Below the pieces are notes generated by a model. The model made no database searches. It was not told the origin of the DNA and saw only the letters and a list, made by a program, of their open reading frames with translations. Shown piece after piece: positions 19,096 to 28,870 of a stretch of 36,506 nucleotides of DNA (the first letter of the stretch is position 1; each line of letters starts with the position of its first letter). Source of the stretch: Mikrocytos mackini (lineage: Eukaryota > Endomyxa > Ascetosporea > Mikrocytida > Mikrocytiidae); the NCBI GenBank assembly GCA_030180075.1, contig JASNJN010000191.1:1-36506 (forward strand), read 5' to 3'. The position numbers and the translations under genes are program-made.

Positions 19096-19688
19096 CTTGT
19101 AATCATGATTTGTTTGACATATTTAAATTCTGTGATAGAGTGGAATGTTATCACAAATAGTGTTTGTAGCCTTCTTTAAACATAAAAATTTAACATGGAA
19201 TCAATCGATATAACAATTCAACCTTTATTTAAGATTTTAACCAGATTACCTTCGAGTACAGCTAGAATCAGACAAATACTGTTTCAACAGAATACCTAAC
19301 ATCCCCGAAACATTTATTTACAAAATTATAGCACTCCCTATCCTCAGTTTATATCAGTCCTTCAACAGATCGAATTTCTCTCAAACAACTGAGTTTGTCC
19401 AGACTGCAGCGAAAGTTTAACACGCGTTTATTACTATTCAAATCGAGTTTATTTTAGACGTGCAGTACGCAGTTGCACGAGAAAAAGATAAGTTCATTCA
19501 AAGATACTATATTCTTTAACTCATCAATCGGTGTGCCTAAAGTATTTCTTTTATTATATAGATATGGTTATAGACGCAGAGTATGTGATATCTGTCAAAC
19601 TATGAACATTACACCCGAACCCACACGCAATGTTTAAAATTTGATACGGGCGTCATCAAGACAATTTACTCCGCATTATATGACCTAA
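19096..19688. other. Non-coding stretch before Merlin remnant
   Basis: No open frame worth reporting. It may hold the eroded N-terminal part of the Merlin transposase that follows. Confidence 0.4.
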
Positions 19689-20074
19689 TTTTGTCCAGAA
19701 GACGAGCCTGTCCATTGTGACGAAAGCCCGCTCACCAAACAGCATTGTGTAGTGGTTATGCCGGGAAGAAACAACATGGTTTGGATTTTTGGCCTGGTCC
19801 AAAACGAGTCGAGAAAATTGTTTAAAAAATTTTTACCTAGTCGTGGCCATCACGATATAATACCTTTTGTCACAAGCTGGACAATTCAAGCAAGTACTGT
19901 TCATTGTGATGGCTTACGCACCTACGATATACTTGAAGAGGTAGGCTACATATTACACAGGGTAAACCATACCTGTGGTTTTCCAACCACGGGATAGACA
20001 CAAATAGAATCGAAGGAAATTTTGGCGCTTCTAACAAATATTTAAGTTCCATAAATTTCGGTTCACCGATATAA
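19689..20074 (+). pseudogene. Merlin (IS1016/ISXO2-like) transposase fragment with frameshift
   Basis: This is the DDE core of a Merlin-type transposase. The first Asp lies in VHCDESPLTKQ (codon at 19719), matching the family's EIDES(L)F..K block. MVWIFGLVQNESRKLF matches the WVFG(G/I)VER segment. The second Asp is in TVHCDGLRTYD (codon at 19908), followed by the usual YxxxxVNH pattern (ILHRVNHTCGF). The frame then meets TAG at 19992-19994, and the adjacent frame supplies DTNRIEGNFG, whose Glu (codon at 20012) is the third acidic residue. So all three catalytic residues survive, but one frameshift separates the third. The N-terminal zinc ribbon was not found, and inverted repeats were not identified. 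Merlin elements are known from microsporidia and many animals. Confidence 0.75.
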
Positions 20075-20223
20075 ACAATATAGATAATTACTTATCTGAA
20101 TATGTTTTTGGTATAATTGGGAAGATTTTGACAGAAGAACCACCTTTCAGAAAATAATGTTCGCCGTTATACATGAACATAACGTAATAAGTAATCAAAT
20201 AACTAAATCATAGTGAAGTAATG

Positions 20224-20277
20224 TGTAGTGACATAAATAATTATCAAAATCTAAATTCTAGTAATACTTTGTAATAT
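20224..20277 (+). repeat. 5' LTR fragment of Ty3/gypsy element
   Basis: 54 bp starting TGTAGTGACA match 22300-22353 with three differences, in direct orientation. Both begin with TG at the position expected for an LTR. Here the copy runs straight into reverse-transcriptase coding sequence, so the rest of the LTR, gag, protease and most of the RT have been deleted. Confidence 0.75.
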
Positions 20278-22266
20278 GGCGATACATACAGGATAAAGAT
20301 GAGTTGCGCAATAAATTATATGAGATCCGAAAATTATTGGAAGGTAAGGGAATTGAGATTAACGAAGAAAAATCGGAGTTAGAAACCGAATCGGTAGATT
20401 GGTTAGGATATGAAATTAGTGAAGACGGAATACGTCCAACCAAATCTAAAGCAACGAAAATTAAAGCATTGCGAGAACCAACAACAATCAAAGAGGTGAG
20501 GCAAATTTTAGGGATCTTGAATTATTATAGTAGATTTATCCCAAAATTATCGGAAACAGCCAACCCAATGTATGACTTGCTGAAGAAAGGAGCTCACATG
20601 AAGTGGAACCAGGACAATGGTGAAGCTCTAGATAAGGTAAAAATATCCATATTGAAAAGGGAACCATTAGCACCATTCAATACGTCGTCTCTGAAGAAAG
20701 TAAGACTCACATGCGACGCTAGCGAAGAAGGAGTAGGTGCAATGTTGGAGCAGGAAAATGAAAATAACCAATATAGGCCCATTACATATTGGTCTTCATT
20801 ATTCCGCAAATATGAGAGAAATTATAGCATCAGCGAAAAAGAAGCTTTAGCCTGTGTGGCCGCTGTGCAAAAATTTAGGAAATATTTATTAGGACGACAC
20901 TTCGTCTTATTAAAAGATCACAGTGCACTTCAGACGCTGTTATCTCAGAGCAAGATAAAAAGAACCTTAGCTCGTACTGAGAGATGGAGGGAGAAACTAG
21001 CATGCTTTGATTATATAGTGGAATATATTACCGGGAGTTCAAACGAAACAGCGGACTGGTTGTCACGCTCAGCAAGAAATGTGGACCATAGGGAGGTACC
21101 ATTGAAAGAAGAACAAGTTATCAATGAGATAGTGGCACATAGTACTCAGGGAATAGGAGACTATGATGAGGAATTAAGGAAGGTCGCAACACTGATTAGA
21201 ACAGATGTATGGACAACAGAAGACAAGGTGGAAAACAAAGCTATTACAAAGTAAAGGATTGTTATCCATATTGGACGGCCGAATATTTTTTAACGGGACA
21301 AGATATATACCGGTGGTAAATGATAGAGCCATGATAGTGGATGAAGCTCATTGTTTACATCAAGGAATAACAAGAACATCCGCTAGAATTAAGGATAGAT
21401 TCCGGTGGCCGGGTTGGTACAAGGATGTTGAAACAAAGATTGAACAATGTAGGGAATGCGTAGGATCAGATAGAAATAAAACAATACCACAAACTCCACT
21501 AATTCCCACATTGCTTCCCAAAGGGCCATGGAAGAAAGTGGTCATTGATTTAAAAGGCCCATTACCAAATGGTCCATGCAAATTTTTATTTGTCTTGATG
21601 GATTATTATAGTAAATGGCCTGAAGTAATACCGATGAATATAATTAGTAGCACCACAGTGATCAGGGCACTAAAAAGTATATTTATACGGTTCGGACTAC
21701 CAAAGGAAATGGTAAGCGATAATGGATCACAACTAGTTTAAGAGGAGACGGAACAGTTTTTGAAAAGAGTAAAGGTGAAACATCATAGAGTGACACTGTA
21801 TTCTCCCAGACAAAACGGATTAGTCGAGAGATTTAACAGGGTGATTGCCGAAAAACTCGAGGAAACAAAGAAATTCCATTGGAATTCCAAAGAAACCATA
21901 GAAGAGCTTCTATTTCAATACCGTTGTACTCCACATTGCACTACAGCGACATCCCCATATGAAGCCATGTTTGGACGAAGGATGAGGGATATGCTTTCAA
22001 GTTTTGCACCGGAAGTAGGGGTGGAGGAAGAGAAAAAAGAGGTTGATAGAACAGTGGTGGAAAGGAAACAAGAAGGAATGAAAAGGTATTTTGACTCCAA
22101 AAGAGCAGTAAAGGAGCGGATGTTTACCAGAGGTGAATCAGTTAGAATAACCGACCTTAAGGGACGATTAGGAGCTATCCAAAAAGTAAAAGATGTTGGA
22201 CAAGCATCCATCACCCCATACAATGGAAAGAAATGGCCCATGGACAAGGTTTATAAGGTTGTTTAG
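20278..22266 (+). pseudogene. Ty3/gypsy pol remnant: RT end, RNase H, integrase
   Basis: The frame opens directly after the LTR fragment within the RT thumb region (LLEGKGIEINEEKSEL, then GILNYYSRFIPKLS of the RT connection). RNase H follows: RLTCDASEEGVGAMLEQ, SEKEALACVAAVQKFRKYL and DHSALQTLL. A frameshift at about 21205-21250 leads into the integrase, with a zinc-binding HCLHQG / CREC region, the first Asp in VVIDLKGPL, the second in MVSDNGSQ, and the Glu in PRQNGLVERFN. A TAA at 21739-21741 interrupts the second Asp-to-Glu segment in the same frame. The C-terminal domain ends at 22266. The element cannot be autonomous: no gag, protease or RT catalytic core, plus at least two lesions. Confidence 0.88.
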
Positions 22267-22288
22267 ACGAGAACTAATGATAAGCCTT

Positions 22289-22299
22289 AAGGGAAGGGG
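22289..22299 (+). other. Polypurine tract of the Ty3/gypsy element
   Basis: AAGGGAAGGGG lies immediately before the TGTAGTGACA start of the 3' LTR, exactly where the plus-strand primer of an LTR retrotransposon is expected. Confidence 0.75.
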
Positions 22300-22419
22300 T
22301 GTAGTGACATAAATAATGATCAAAATCTAAATTATAGTAATACATTGTAATATAATGTCATTAATTAAAAAATATATTTCTAAAATTTAACTTTTTAAAA
22401 TATAAAAATAAAATTTATA
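22300..22419 (+). repeat. 3' LTR, start clear, end uncertain
   Basis: It begins TGTAGTGACATAAATAATGA, matching the 5' fragment through 22353. The remaining sequence up to the hAT MITE at 22428 is A/T-rich and may be the rest of the LTR, but no matching 5' copy survives to define its end. Confidence 0.6.
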
Positions 22420-22451
22420 CATTATAGCATACATGAGAATAACCGACCCGA

Positions 22452-22489
22452 CCGCCCGAACCCGACCCGATCGGGTCGGGTTCGGGCGG
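22452..22489. repeat. Perfect 38-bp GC-rich palindrome
   Basis: CCGCCCGAACCCGACCCGA is followed directly by its exact reverse complement (centre 22470/22471), built from CCCGA-type units. It would extrude as a very stable cruciform, or fold as a hairpin in RNA. Confidence 0.95.
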
Positions 22490-22729
22490 AAGAAGGACCC
22501 AAAATCGCTAAAAATTCTCAACAAATCGTGAAACATGAAAATAATGAAAATATAATAATATAAACTTCAGATTTACATTCCAGCAATTAAGCAAACGTGG
22601 GAAAGATTCCCAATGGAGTATTTGGGGCCTTAGGTCTAAGAAATTTTGACATCCACTCATATTTTGGTGTAAATTTTAACAGAATTTTTGAAATTACATG
22701 ATAAATTACTACCAAAAAATTTATATTTT

Positions 22730-22778
22730 CTACCCGAGCCCGACCCGACCCGATTCGGGTCGGGTCGGGCTCGGGTAG
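22730..22778. repeat. Near-perfect 49-bp GC-rich palindrome
   Basis: 24-bp arms starting CTACCCGAGCCCGACC, with one central base (22754) and an exact complementary right arm. It uses the same CCCGA units as the palindrome at 22452, so the two subterminal regions of this MITE are related. Confidence 0.95.
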
Positions 22779-22872
22779 GGAAAACACCCAAAATTCTCAT
22801 GTCTGCATTATAGTTTTGAAAAAAGGTGTGTTTCAAATATAAATAATAACAATATGTATAATAATTTTTTTA

Positions 22873-22917
22873 GATGGTTTTGGGGCTGCACCTGAAAGGT
22901 GTGGTCCCAAAACCATC
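22873..22917. repeat. Strong hairpin
   Basis: GATGGTTTTGGG (22873-22884) pairs perfectly with 22906-22917, and CACCT (22889-22893) with AGGTG (22897-22901) around a 3-nt loop, with a 4-by-4 internal mismatch. It lies in an AT-rich non-coding zone and could be a very short MITE or a structured RNA. Confidence 0.7.
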
Positions 22918-23511
22918 CCTAACCCTCACATAAGTGTTAAAAGATGTATTTTATGATTATATAATATAATTCCACATCCATCCGTTTTATTTTCACTTTA
23001 TTGTATACATAAAACTAACCATCTGCCAAAATCGACACCTATAAACAATCGATGACCTCATTTTCGTTCAATCAAGGATTTTCATGGAACAGAAACCAAA
23101 CAACACAAAGATATAGCACTATTACTATTTGTCTGTTTACGATATTCATACTGGCTTGTTACACAAGTTGTATGGACATCTTACTTTCTCAACAAAAAAT
23201 AAAGGCACAGAATTAAACTGTCTGCCGAATTGTTACTTTTGTGTCGAAAAATGATCATCAAAATTAAAAATTTAACATTTGTGTCTCGAATTGAGCATTT
23301 GATACATAATTTTATAAATTGGTCATAAAGTTTAGAAATTTGTAAATTTTAAATCTTTTTTGTGTCGGCAAATGTGATTTAAAAAAATCAAGATATAAAT
23401 ATCCAAATTGTTTAGGAATTTTGTTTTATGTCCTAATTCCACTTATTATGAAAGATAAAATACAAGTTGGGCAATATTAAAACTCACCGAATATTATGGT
23501 CCCGAAAAATA
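22918..23511. other. Non-coding stretch with inverted satellite-like motifs
   Basis: TTTGTGTCGAAAAATGAT (from about 23239), TTTGTGTCTCGAAT (about 23279) and TTTGTGTCGGCAAATG (about 23358) are inverted, more scattered versions of the 22-nt repeat that follows at 23512. The whole block 23239-23643 may be one inverted-repeat element. No gene. Confidence 0.5.
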
Positions 23512-23643
23512 TTTTCCAACGCAAATTTTATCATTTTCCAACACAAATCATATTATTCCTAGACACAAAATTAATTATTTTCAAACACATATTTTATCAT
23601 TTTTCGACACAAATTTAACTATATTTCGACACAAATTACATCT
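23512..23643. repeat. 22-nt minisatellite, six units
   Basis: Six consecutive units each exactly 22 nt long start at 23512, 23534, 23556, 23578, 23600 and 23622. The rough consensus is TTTTCGACACAAATTTTATC. The core (C/A)(G/A)ACACAAAT is best kept; unit ends vary. Confidence 0.85.
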
Positions 23644-23946
23644 AATCCAAAAATAAATTTTGAAAATATTTACTTGAAATTTGAGACCAACATAAGGCAC
23701 GGAAACAACACATATGGCATTGAACTATTCATACCCTACAACTACATAATGTTAGTTTCACACACGGTTTTCCACTACCATTCATACCTTCAACCAGTAC
23801 GGAAGAGTCTATATGCACCTTAGCTATTTTTCCTGTTTCGAATTTATATTATATTTTAAAGCTTAAACACCTATGTTACAACATATGTTTGGGGGCCTTT
23901 TAGTATTTAGTGTTTAAACTCTCGATTGTTGGTTTTCTTGTATCTC
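23644..23946. other. Non-coding stretch
   Basis: No gene or paired repeat was seen between the minisatellite and the first MULE. Confidence 0.5.
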
Positions 23947-24322
23947 TATTCTATTTTCAAAATTTAAATTCTTTCAAACAAAAAAACATCCAGCACAAAG
24001 TGATACAGCACACTAATCACTTGCCAAATGGAGGTTCAGGCACCAACAACACATTGGGATTTAGTATATTGGGTTAATTCATTAGACAAGGTCGATAAGA
24101 GCCCAATATACCTTCACAAACGAAATAAACCAATATACAACCAACATTCTGCATTTTTATAACAGCCGATCAATTAAAAAGGTTATACTATGATTACACT
24201 GTTACTAGGCTTTGTTGCAGATAGGAAACCGTCTTTAAAAGCGTAAATTTCACGCAAAACTTTAAAGATAGAAAGCTACCTCGGTAAACAAGCATTCTAA
24301 TTACTTATAATTTACAAGAAAT
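23947..24322 (+). repeat. MULE-1 left TIR
   Basis: 376-bp inverted partner of 28193-28568. The outer end starts TATTCTATTTTCAAAATTTA; the inner end is ATTTACAAGAAAT. Confidence 0.92.
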
Positions 24323-25564
24323 CGAATGTCTCATCTATTTCTTGGGATTTGAAGCTCCCTGTTCGTAATTAGATATGAAAATGGACTATTACATGACATA
24401 TGGCTTTTCCAACCTTCTAAATCAAACTAGTGAAATTTTAACACACTTACATAGATTATACATCTTTCTATTGGACGCTACAATTATCTATTTGTCCTAT
24501 AACTCAGTATAATTCTTTCAGCGCGTTGGGTTAATATGGGTTGTCTAGAAGTTTATGGAATTGTGTATAAAAGGAAATTTACACCATATCAAGATACAAA
24601 TAATAACATGTTGGGCCAAGATGATTCCATAGTAAAGCAGACTAAATCAAGTAATATCAAGAAGAGATTAAAATATAAAGTGAAAAATTGAATTATTTGA
24701 ATGAGACAATAAATTGATTTAAATAACTAAATATATAAAAAACGTAATGTTGTTAAAACAAATGACCTCTATTTAAAACTTTTGTATTTATTTAATAAAC
24801 CTGCTTATATATTCATAAAATGGTTTAAAATATTGAAAGCAGCATCACTTCTTACTATCTAAAGTATTTAGGTAAAACTTGGTATTTATACAACTTAATT
24901 ATGTCGTTTCCTTGTTCGGGATTGGGCTTTTATAATCTGTGTTTGCGATTAGTTGTATTCAGAGTTGAGATGGATTGATTTCCAAGTATACGTTCCAGAT
25001 TGAATAGACCACGGAATCTCTTCATGTTGTGTTTTTCTATTTGTGCTTCTGATTTGCCTATTGTGATTGCTGTACACTCTGGTATATATGCAAACTATCA
25101 ATAATACAGCGTTTAGTATTGTAACGAGGATCATACTTAGAAGCATGAGTAGTAATTGGAAACATGGAGCGTGAGATCCCTTATTACATTTCCTTCGAGT
25201 ATATTGCCATAGAGAAGCTTTAGAATGTTCTGGTTGTTTCTTTAGTCAAACAGAAGTTCCTTGTCTAACATAGGGAAAATGAGTATATTATCTATTGATT
25301 GAAGAATTGACTTAATATGGATACTAACCGTGCTTTGGTCATGTTCCGAGCCTCTCGTTTTGTTTGTAAGAAAAATTAGATGGTAAGTAAATGTATTGTT
25401 CTTTAAGTTAGTGATGCACAGGGGTTGAACCAGCGTGGTCATATAAGTGTATTCATGATCCGTTTCCTCGACTTATTGCTTGGTTATATGTTGCTGATTT
25501 GTGTAAGGTAGACCGTGTGAATGGAAAAACGAACTGTAAATTATTGCAAGTTTAAAATTTTATT
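24323..25564. other. MULE-1 leader region
   Basis: 1.2 kb between the left TIR and the transposase start. Two short minus-strand frames with real ATGs are present: 25242-25442 (66 codons), and 24949-25146 (65 codons, starting MLLSMILVTILNAVLLIVCI, a membrane-span-like segment). They match nothing I know and could be a captured host fragment, a second element gene, or chance. Confidence 0.4.
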
Positions 25565-27828
25565 ATGATAAACGAACTAGAGGCATTTTCCCTTGGAAAG
25601 AGATTTAAAAGCTTCGCCGAAGTGTGTGCCAGAATAAAACAATACAACAAAGAAACAGGATTAAGTATTAGTCACAAACGCTCGGAAAAACTTGAAAACA
25701 AGAAGCCTTTCCCATTAAGTGTCACAGACGATAGGAAAACTATTAATAAATTAGAGATCTATAGAGTGGAATACTGCTGTGAATTTGGAGAACCTAGGCA
25801 ACTGAAAAAGAACATCCCACAGTCAATTCAAGCAAACGAAGTCTCGCATAACATAGAGAACTGTGAAAATAATGGGTTGATGAAAACGAGGAGAACAAAG
25901 ACCAAAAAGCTGGGATGTTCCTTCAATTTAACGCTAATAGCACGAGGATCTAGTCTTTATGTAACAACTCTTACACCACATACCCCGCATCCCGGAATTA
26001 CTTTAAAGAAACCTCGTTTAACGAATGTTCAAAAGAAAGCTATTTCAGAGCAGATAAACAACAAAGCCCACATAAACCATGTCGCATATTGGATGTCAGA
26101 AAGAACCGAATGTTTCATGGATGCAAAAGATGTCAGTAACGTCCTGAAAAGTATCAAAAAGAAGAGTGCAAAAACAACAACAAACTTTGAAACATCATTG
26201 AAGACAGGGGAGATAACAAAAATTTATAGTCCAAATAAAGATGAAATTTTAGCGTATGTCTGGTTAGACAAGACCATGACTGATTTGTGGAATTCTTATA
26301 GTGACATCTTATTAATGGATTCGACATTTGGGTTACTGCAAAAAAAGTGGAGTTACTTTGTACTGTTGGGAATTAATGGGGAAGGTCAAACAGAAATTTT
26401 GTTAAACTACTTTACAAAATATGAAACATTTGAATGCTTAAGTAAGGTATTTGATTTAGTTAAAGAAAAAGTGAATTTAAATTTAAATCAGTTCTTTTTT
26501 ACGGACAAGGACATGACAGAAAGAAAAATCATTACCCACTACTTCAAAAATTCTTCGCTAGGATTATGTCGTTTCCATGTAATAAAAGCTTGGAAACGAT
26601 GGGTGTCTACAAAATGGATTTTACACTAAAGAAGATCGAGAAAATGAGCTGTCAATTTTAAAAAATGTTTTGAATTGTAGAAGCCGTAATGAAATTGAAA
26701 GTCAATTACAAAATTTACGTGAAAATACAAAAGTTTATTATGATAAAAATTGGCGCGATATAGAGTGCGAATTTATAGACGAGATGAAGCCAAAAAAAAT
26801 CACATTAGGAGTGAGGACGACTAATAGATGTGAAAGTTTTTTTTCACAAATTAAGGAATTTTGCTAATAAGCGCCAAAGCATACAATCTTGTGTGTTAGA
26901 ATTAAAAAAGTGGATAAAAATAAAAAGATCAAAAATAGATAGAAAACTCCAAGGTGATTATTTTCGAAGATACATAAAAGAAGAGATACATATATTTCCC
27001 TTTATAGAATCTATCTTAACACACTACGCATTCGAATTCTTCTTAGGGATATTCAACGCTTCGAAAAGGATTACAAAAACCGAACTTTCTGCGACGCTAG
27101 CCTGCTATGTATGTAGTGATACTGAAAGAATTGGGCTTCCATGTGTCCATATCTTTACAAACGAGTTGTCTGAAGAGAATTTGGCCATGTTCATAAATAA
27201 GAGATGGCACCGCCGAACCTTGTTTGTCGCATATAAGCTTGATTGGGCAAATTATAACCTTTTAAACCAGAACAAAGGAGAGTGTCGAGCAATAGAACAA
27301 ACTGTTATGAAAGACGAACATAACAATGAGCAATACAACGTGGAGCTTTGGGAAAACGATAATTTTGGGAATTTTCCAGACTGTTTTGAAGAAAATTATA
27401 ACGAAATTGATTTTAATGAATACAATCCCAGCGAAATATTTGAAGAAAATCATGACCAATATTTTGAAATGAATAGTTATGGCGATGGAATAGCTAGTAA
27501 TTCAGAAATAAAAAATGAAACTAAAAAATGTTTGCAATTTAATCAAAATTATGAACCCATTTTCGTCGAAAATATGCAAAATACATTAGAAAATGAAATT
27601 TGGAACACTAAAAATAAGCAAAAAAACAGCAAGACAACCAAAAAACAGAAAATAATTACCAAACAAACTTCCTGGAATACATTTTTTGAATTGGGGAAAA
27701 CATTATCAAGTGTTCTCCATGAAAACAAAGTTACTAAATATAATAAGGGTGAATTATTTTTAAAGAAAATGATAGAAGAATTCCAAGACAATCCAGAAGA
27801 AGTACTTAAGAAGAACGGGATTATATAG
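25565..27828 (+). pseudogene. MULE-1 transposase (two frameshifts)
   Basis: Three overlapping frames make up one transposase. The first (25565-26629) has a FAR1/GCM-like zinc region (YCCEFG...LGCSFNL...PHTPHPG), the first catalytic Asp in LLMDSTFGLLQ (~residue 253), the second in FFTDKDMTERKI (~313), and the C-x2-H motif CRFHVIKAW. A frameshift near 26600 leads to 26670-26867, with TTNRCESFFSQIKEF supplying the catalytic Glu. A second shift at about 26860 leads into 26830-27828, with a SWIM finger (CYVCSDTERIGLPCVH) and an acidic, Asn/Glu-rich tail. The DDE plus SWIM order is the standard Mutator layout; the protein would cut and join the 376-bp TIR ends. All key residues are present; only the frame is broken, which could also reflect consensus errors in homopolymers. 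Confidence 0.87.
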
Positions 27829-28192
27829 TTTTACTTTTAAATAAATGTTTGTCAACCAGGTAAATTTATTAATATATAAATTCGTTTTCTTAGTTATATT
27901 ATTTATTATTTAAATTAATTAATTTCATTTAAAATTATTTAATCATATATTAAAGCTATTTTACTTGTTTTGTTCATGTTTATTATAGTGTCCAATTCTT
28001 TTGGAGTTTTGAATGACAATCACTCATACATTTAGCCTATTATACTGATACAACTTCGATCAAAATATATATGTATCTGTCCGTTTTCGATGTTGTTCTT
28101 TATATATCATTTTAAAATCGGATTGTTTTAAAAGTTTGTTACCCGATTCCTTTGTAGTTTTCTTTTGCAGAAAGAGTATGTTTGTAATGATA

Positions 28193-28568
28193 ATTTCTTG
28201 TAAATTATAAGTAATTAGAATGCTTGTTTACCGAGGTAGCTTTCTATCTTTAAAGTTTTGCGTGAAATTAACGCTTTTAAAGACGGTTTCCTATCTGCAA
28301 CAAAGCCTAGTAACAGTGTAATCATAGTATAACCTTTTTAATTGATCGGCTGTTATAAAAATGCAGAATGTTGGTTGTATATTGGTTTATTTCGTTTGTG
28401 AAGGTACATTGGGCTCTTATCGACCTTGTCTAATGAATTAACCCAATATATTAAATCCCAATGTGTTGTTGGTGCCTGAACCTCCATTTGGCAAGTGATT
28501 AGTGTGCTGTATCACTTTGTGCTGGACGTTTTTTTGTTTGAAAGAATTTAAATTTTGAAAAGAGAATA
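28193..28568 (-). repeat. MULE-1 right TIR
   Basis: Reverse complement of 23947-24322 with about five differences. Its last two bases are shared with the first two bases of MULE-2. Confidence 0.92.
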
Positions 28569-28870
28569 TTAATTTTCCAAGATTTTATTTTTTGTATGTA
28601 TGAGCTCTAATTATAATTATACAATATGTTAGGATATTAATGTCTAATATTCACCAAAATGACGTTTTTATTGATATTGGTGTTTATATTTGCGAGATTC
28701 GTTATTATTTTAACATGTAACCTGTTCCTCAAAACAATAGCATGTAGCATTTATTGTAAACATATATGAACATTGATTATGGTATAGCAAATGTGATTAT
28801 CTGTACTAATCCCCTGCAAATTGACATTCTAAATTTTAAATTTTCTGAAAACATAAGAATGACTAAATAT
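28567..28870 (+). repeat. MULE-2 left TIR
   Basis: Inverted partner of 32382-32685, starting TATTAATTTTCCAAGATTTT. The transposase ATG at 28859 lies inside its inner edge, so the TIR probably carries the promoter. Confidence 0.92.

Larger units (their letters stand above)
22428..22805. mobile_element. hAT MITE, 378 bp, with 8-bp target duplication
   Basis: It is flanked by a perfect 8-bp direct repeat, CATTATAG at 22420-22427 and 22806-22813, diagnostic of hAT insertion. The ends are inverted: CATACATGAGAAT on the left and, reversed, CAGACATGAGAAT on the right. It carries two large GC-rich palindromes just inside the ends, listed separately, in otherwise AT-rich DNA. No transposase is encoded. 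Confidence 0.88.
23947..28568 (+). mobile_element. MULE-1, full-length Mutator-like element, 4.6 kb
   Basis: It is bounded by long terminal inverted repeats of equal length (23947-24322 and 28193-28568, 376 bp each) that differ at only about five positions by eye. Between them lies one zinc-finger / DDE / SWIM transposase (25565-27828), broken by frameshifts. No convincing 9- to 11-bp target duplication was found, because the right end directly joins a second MULE. Long near-identical TIRs indicate relatively recent activity. Confidence 0.9.

Noticed and set aside
19021-19100. tRNA-like GGCTGAGTGG segment
   Set aside because: It resembles a Leu/Ser D-arm only; no anticodon arm or T-arm with the usual TTC-A/G consensus follows, so no tRNA is called.
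22587-22787. Minus-strand frame starting MFSLPEPDPTRIGSGRARV
   Set aside because: It is the translation of the GC-rich palindrome inside the hAT MITE, not a gene.
23512-23643. CRISPR-like regular repeats
   Set aside because: Units are contiguous with no spacers, sequences drift, and the context is eukaryotic; it is a minisatellite.
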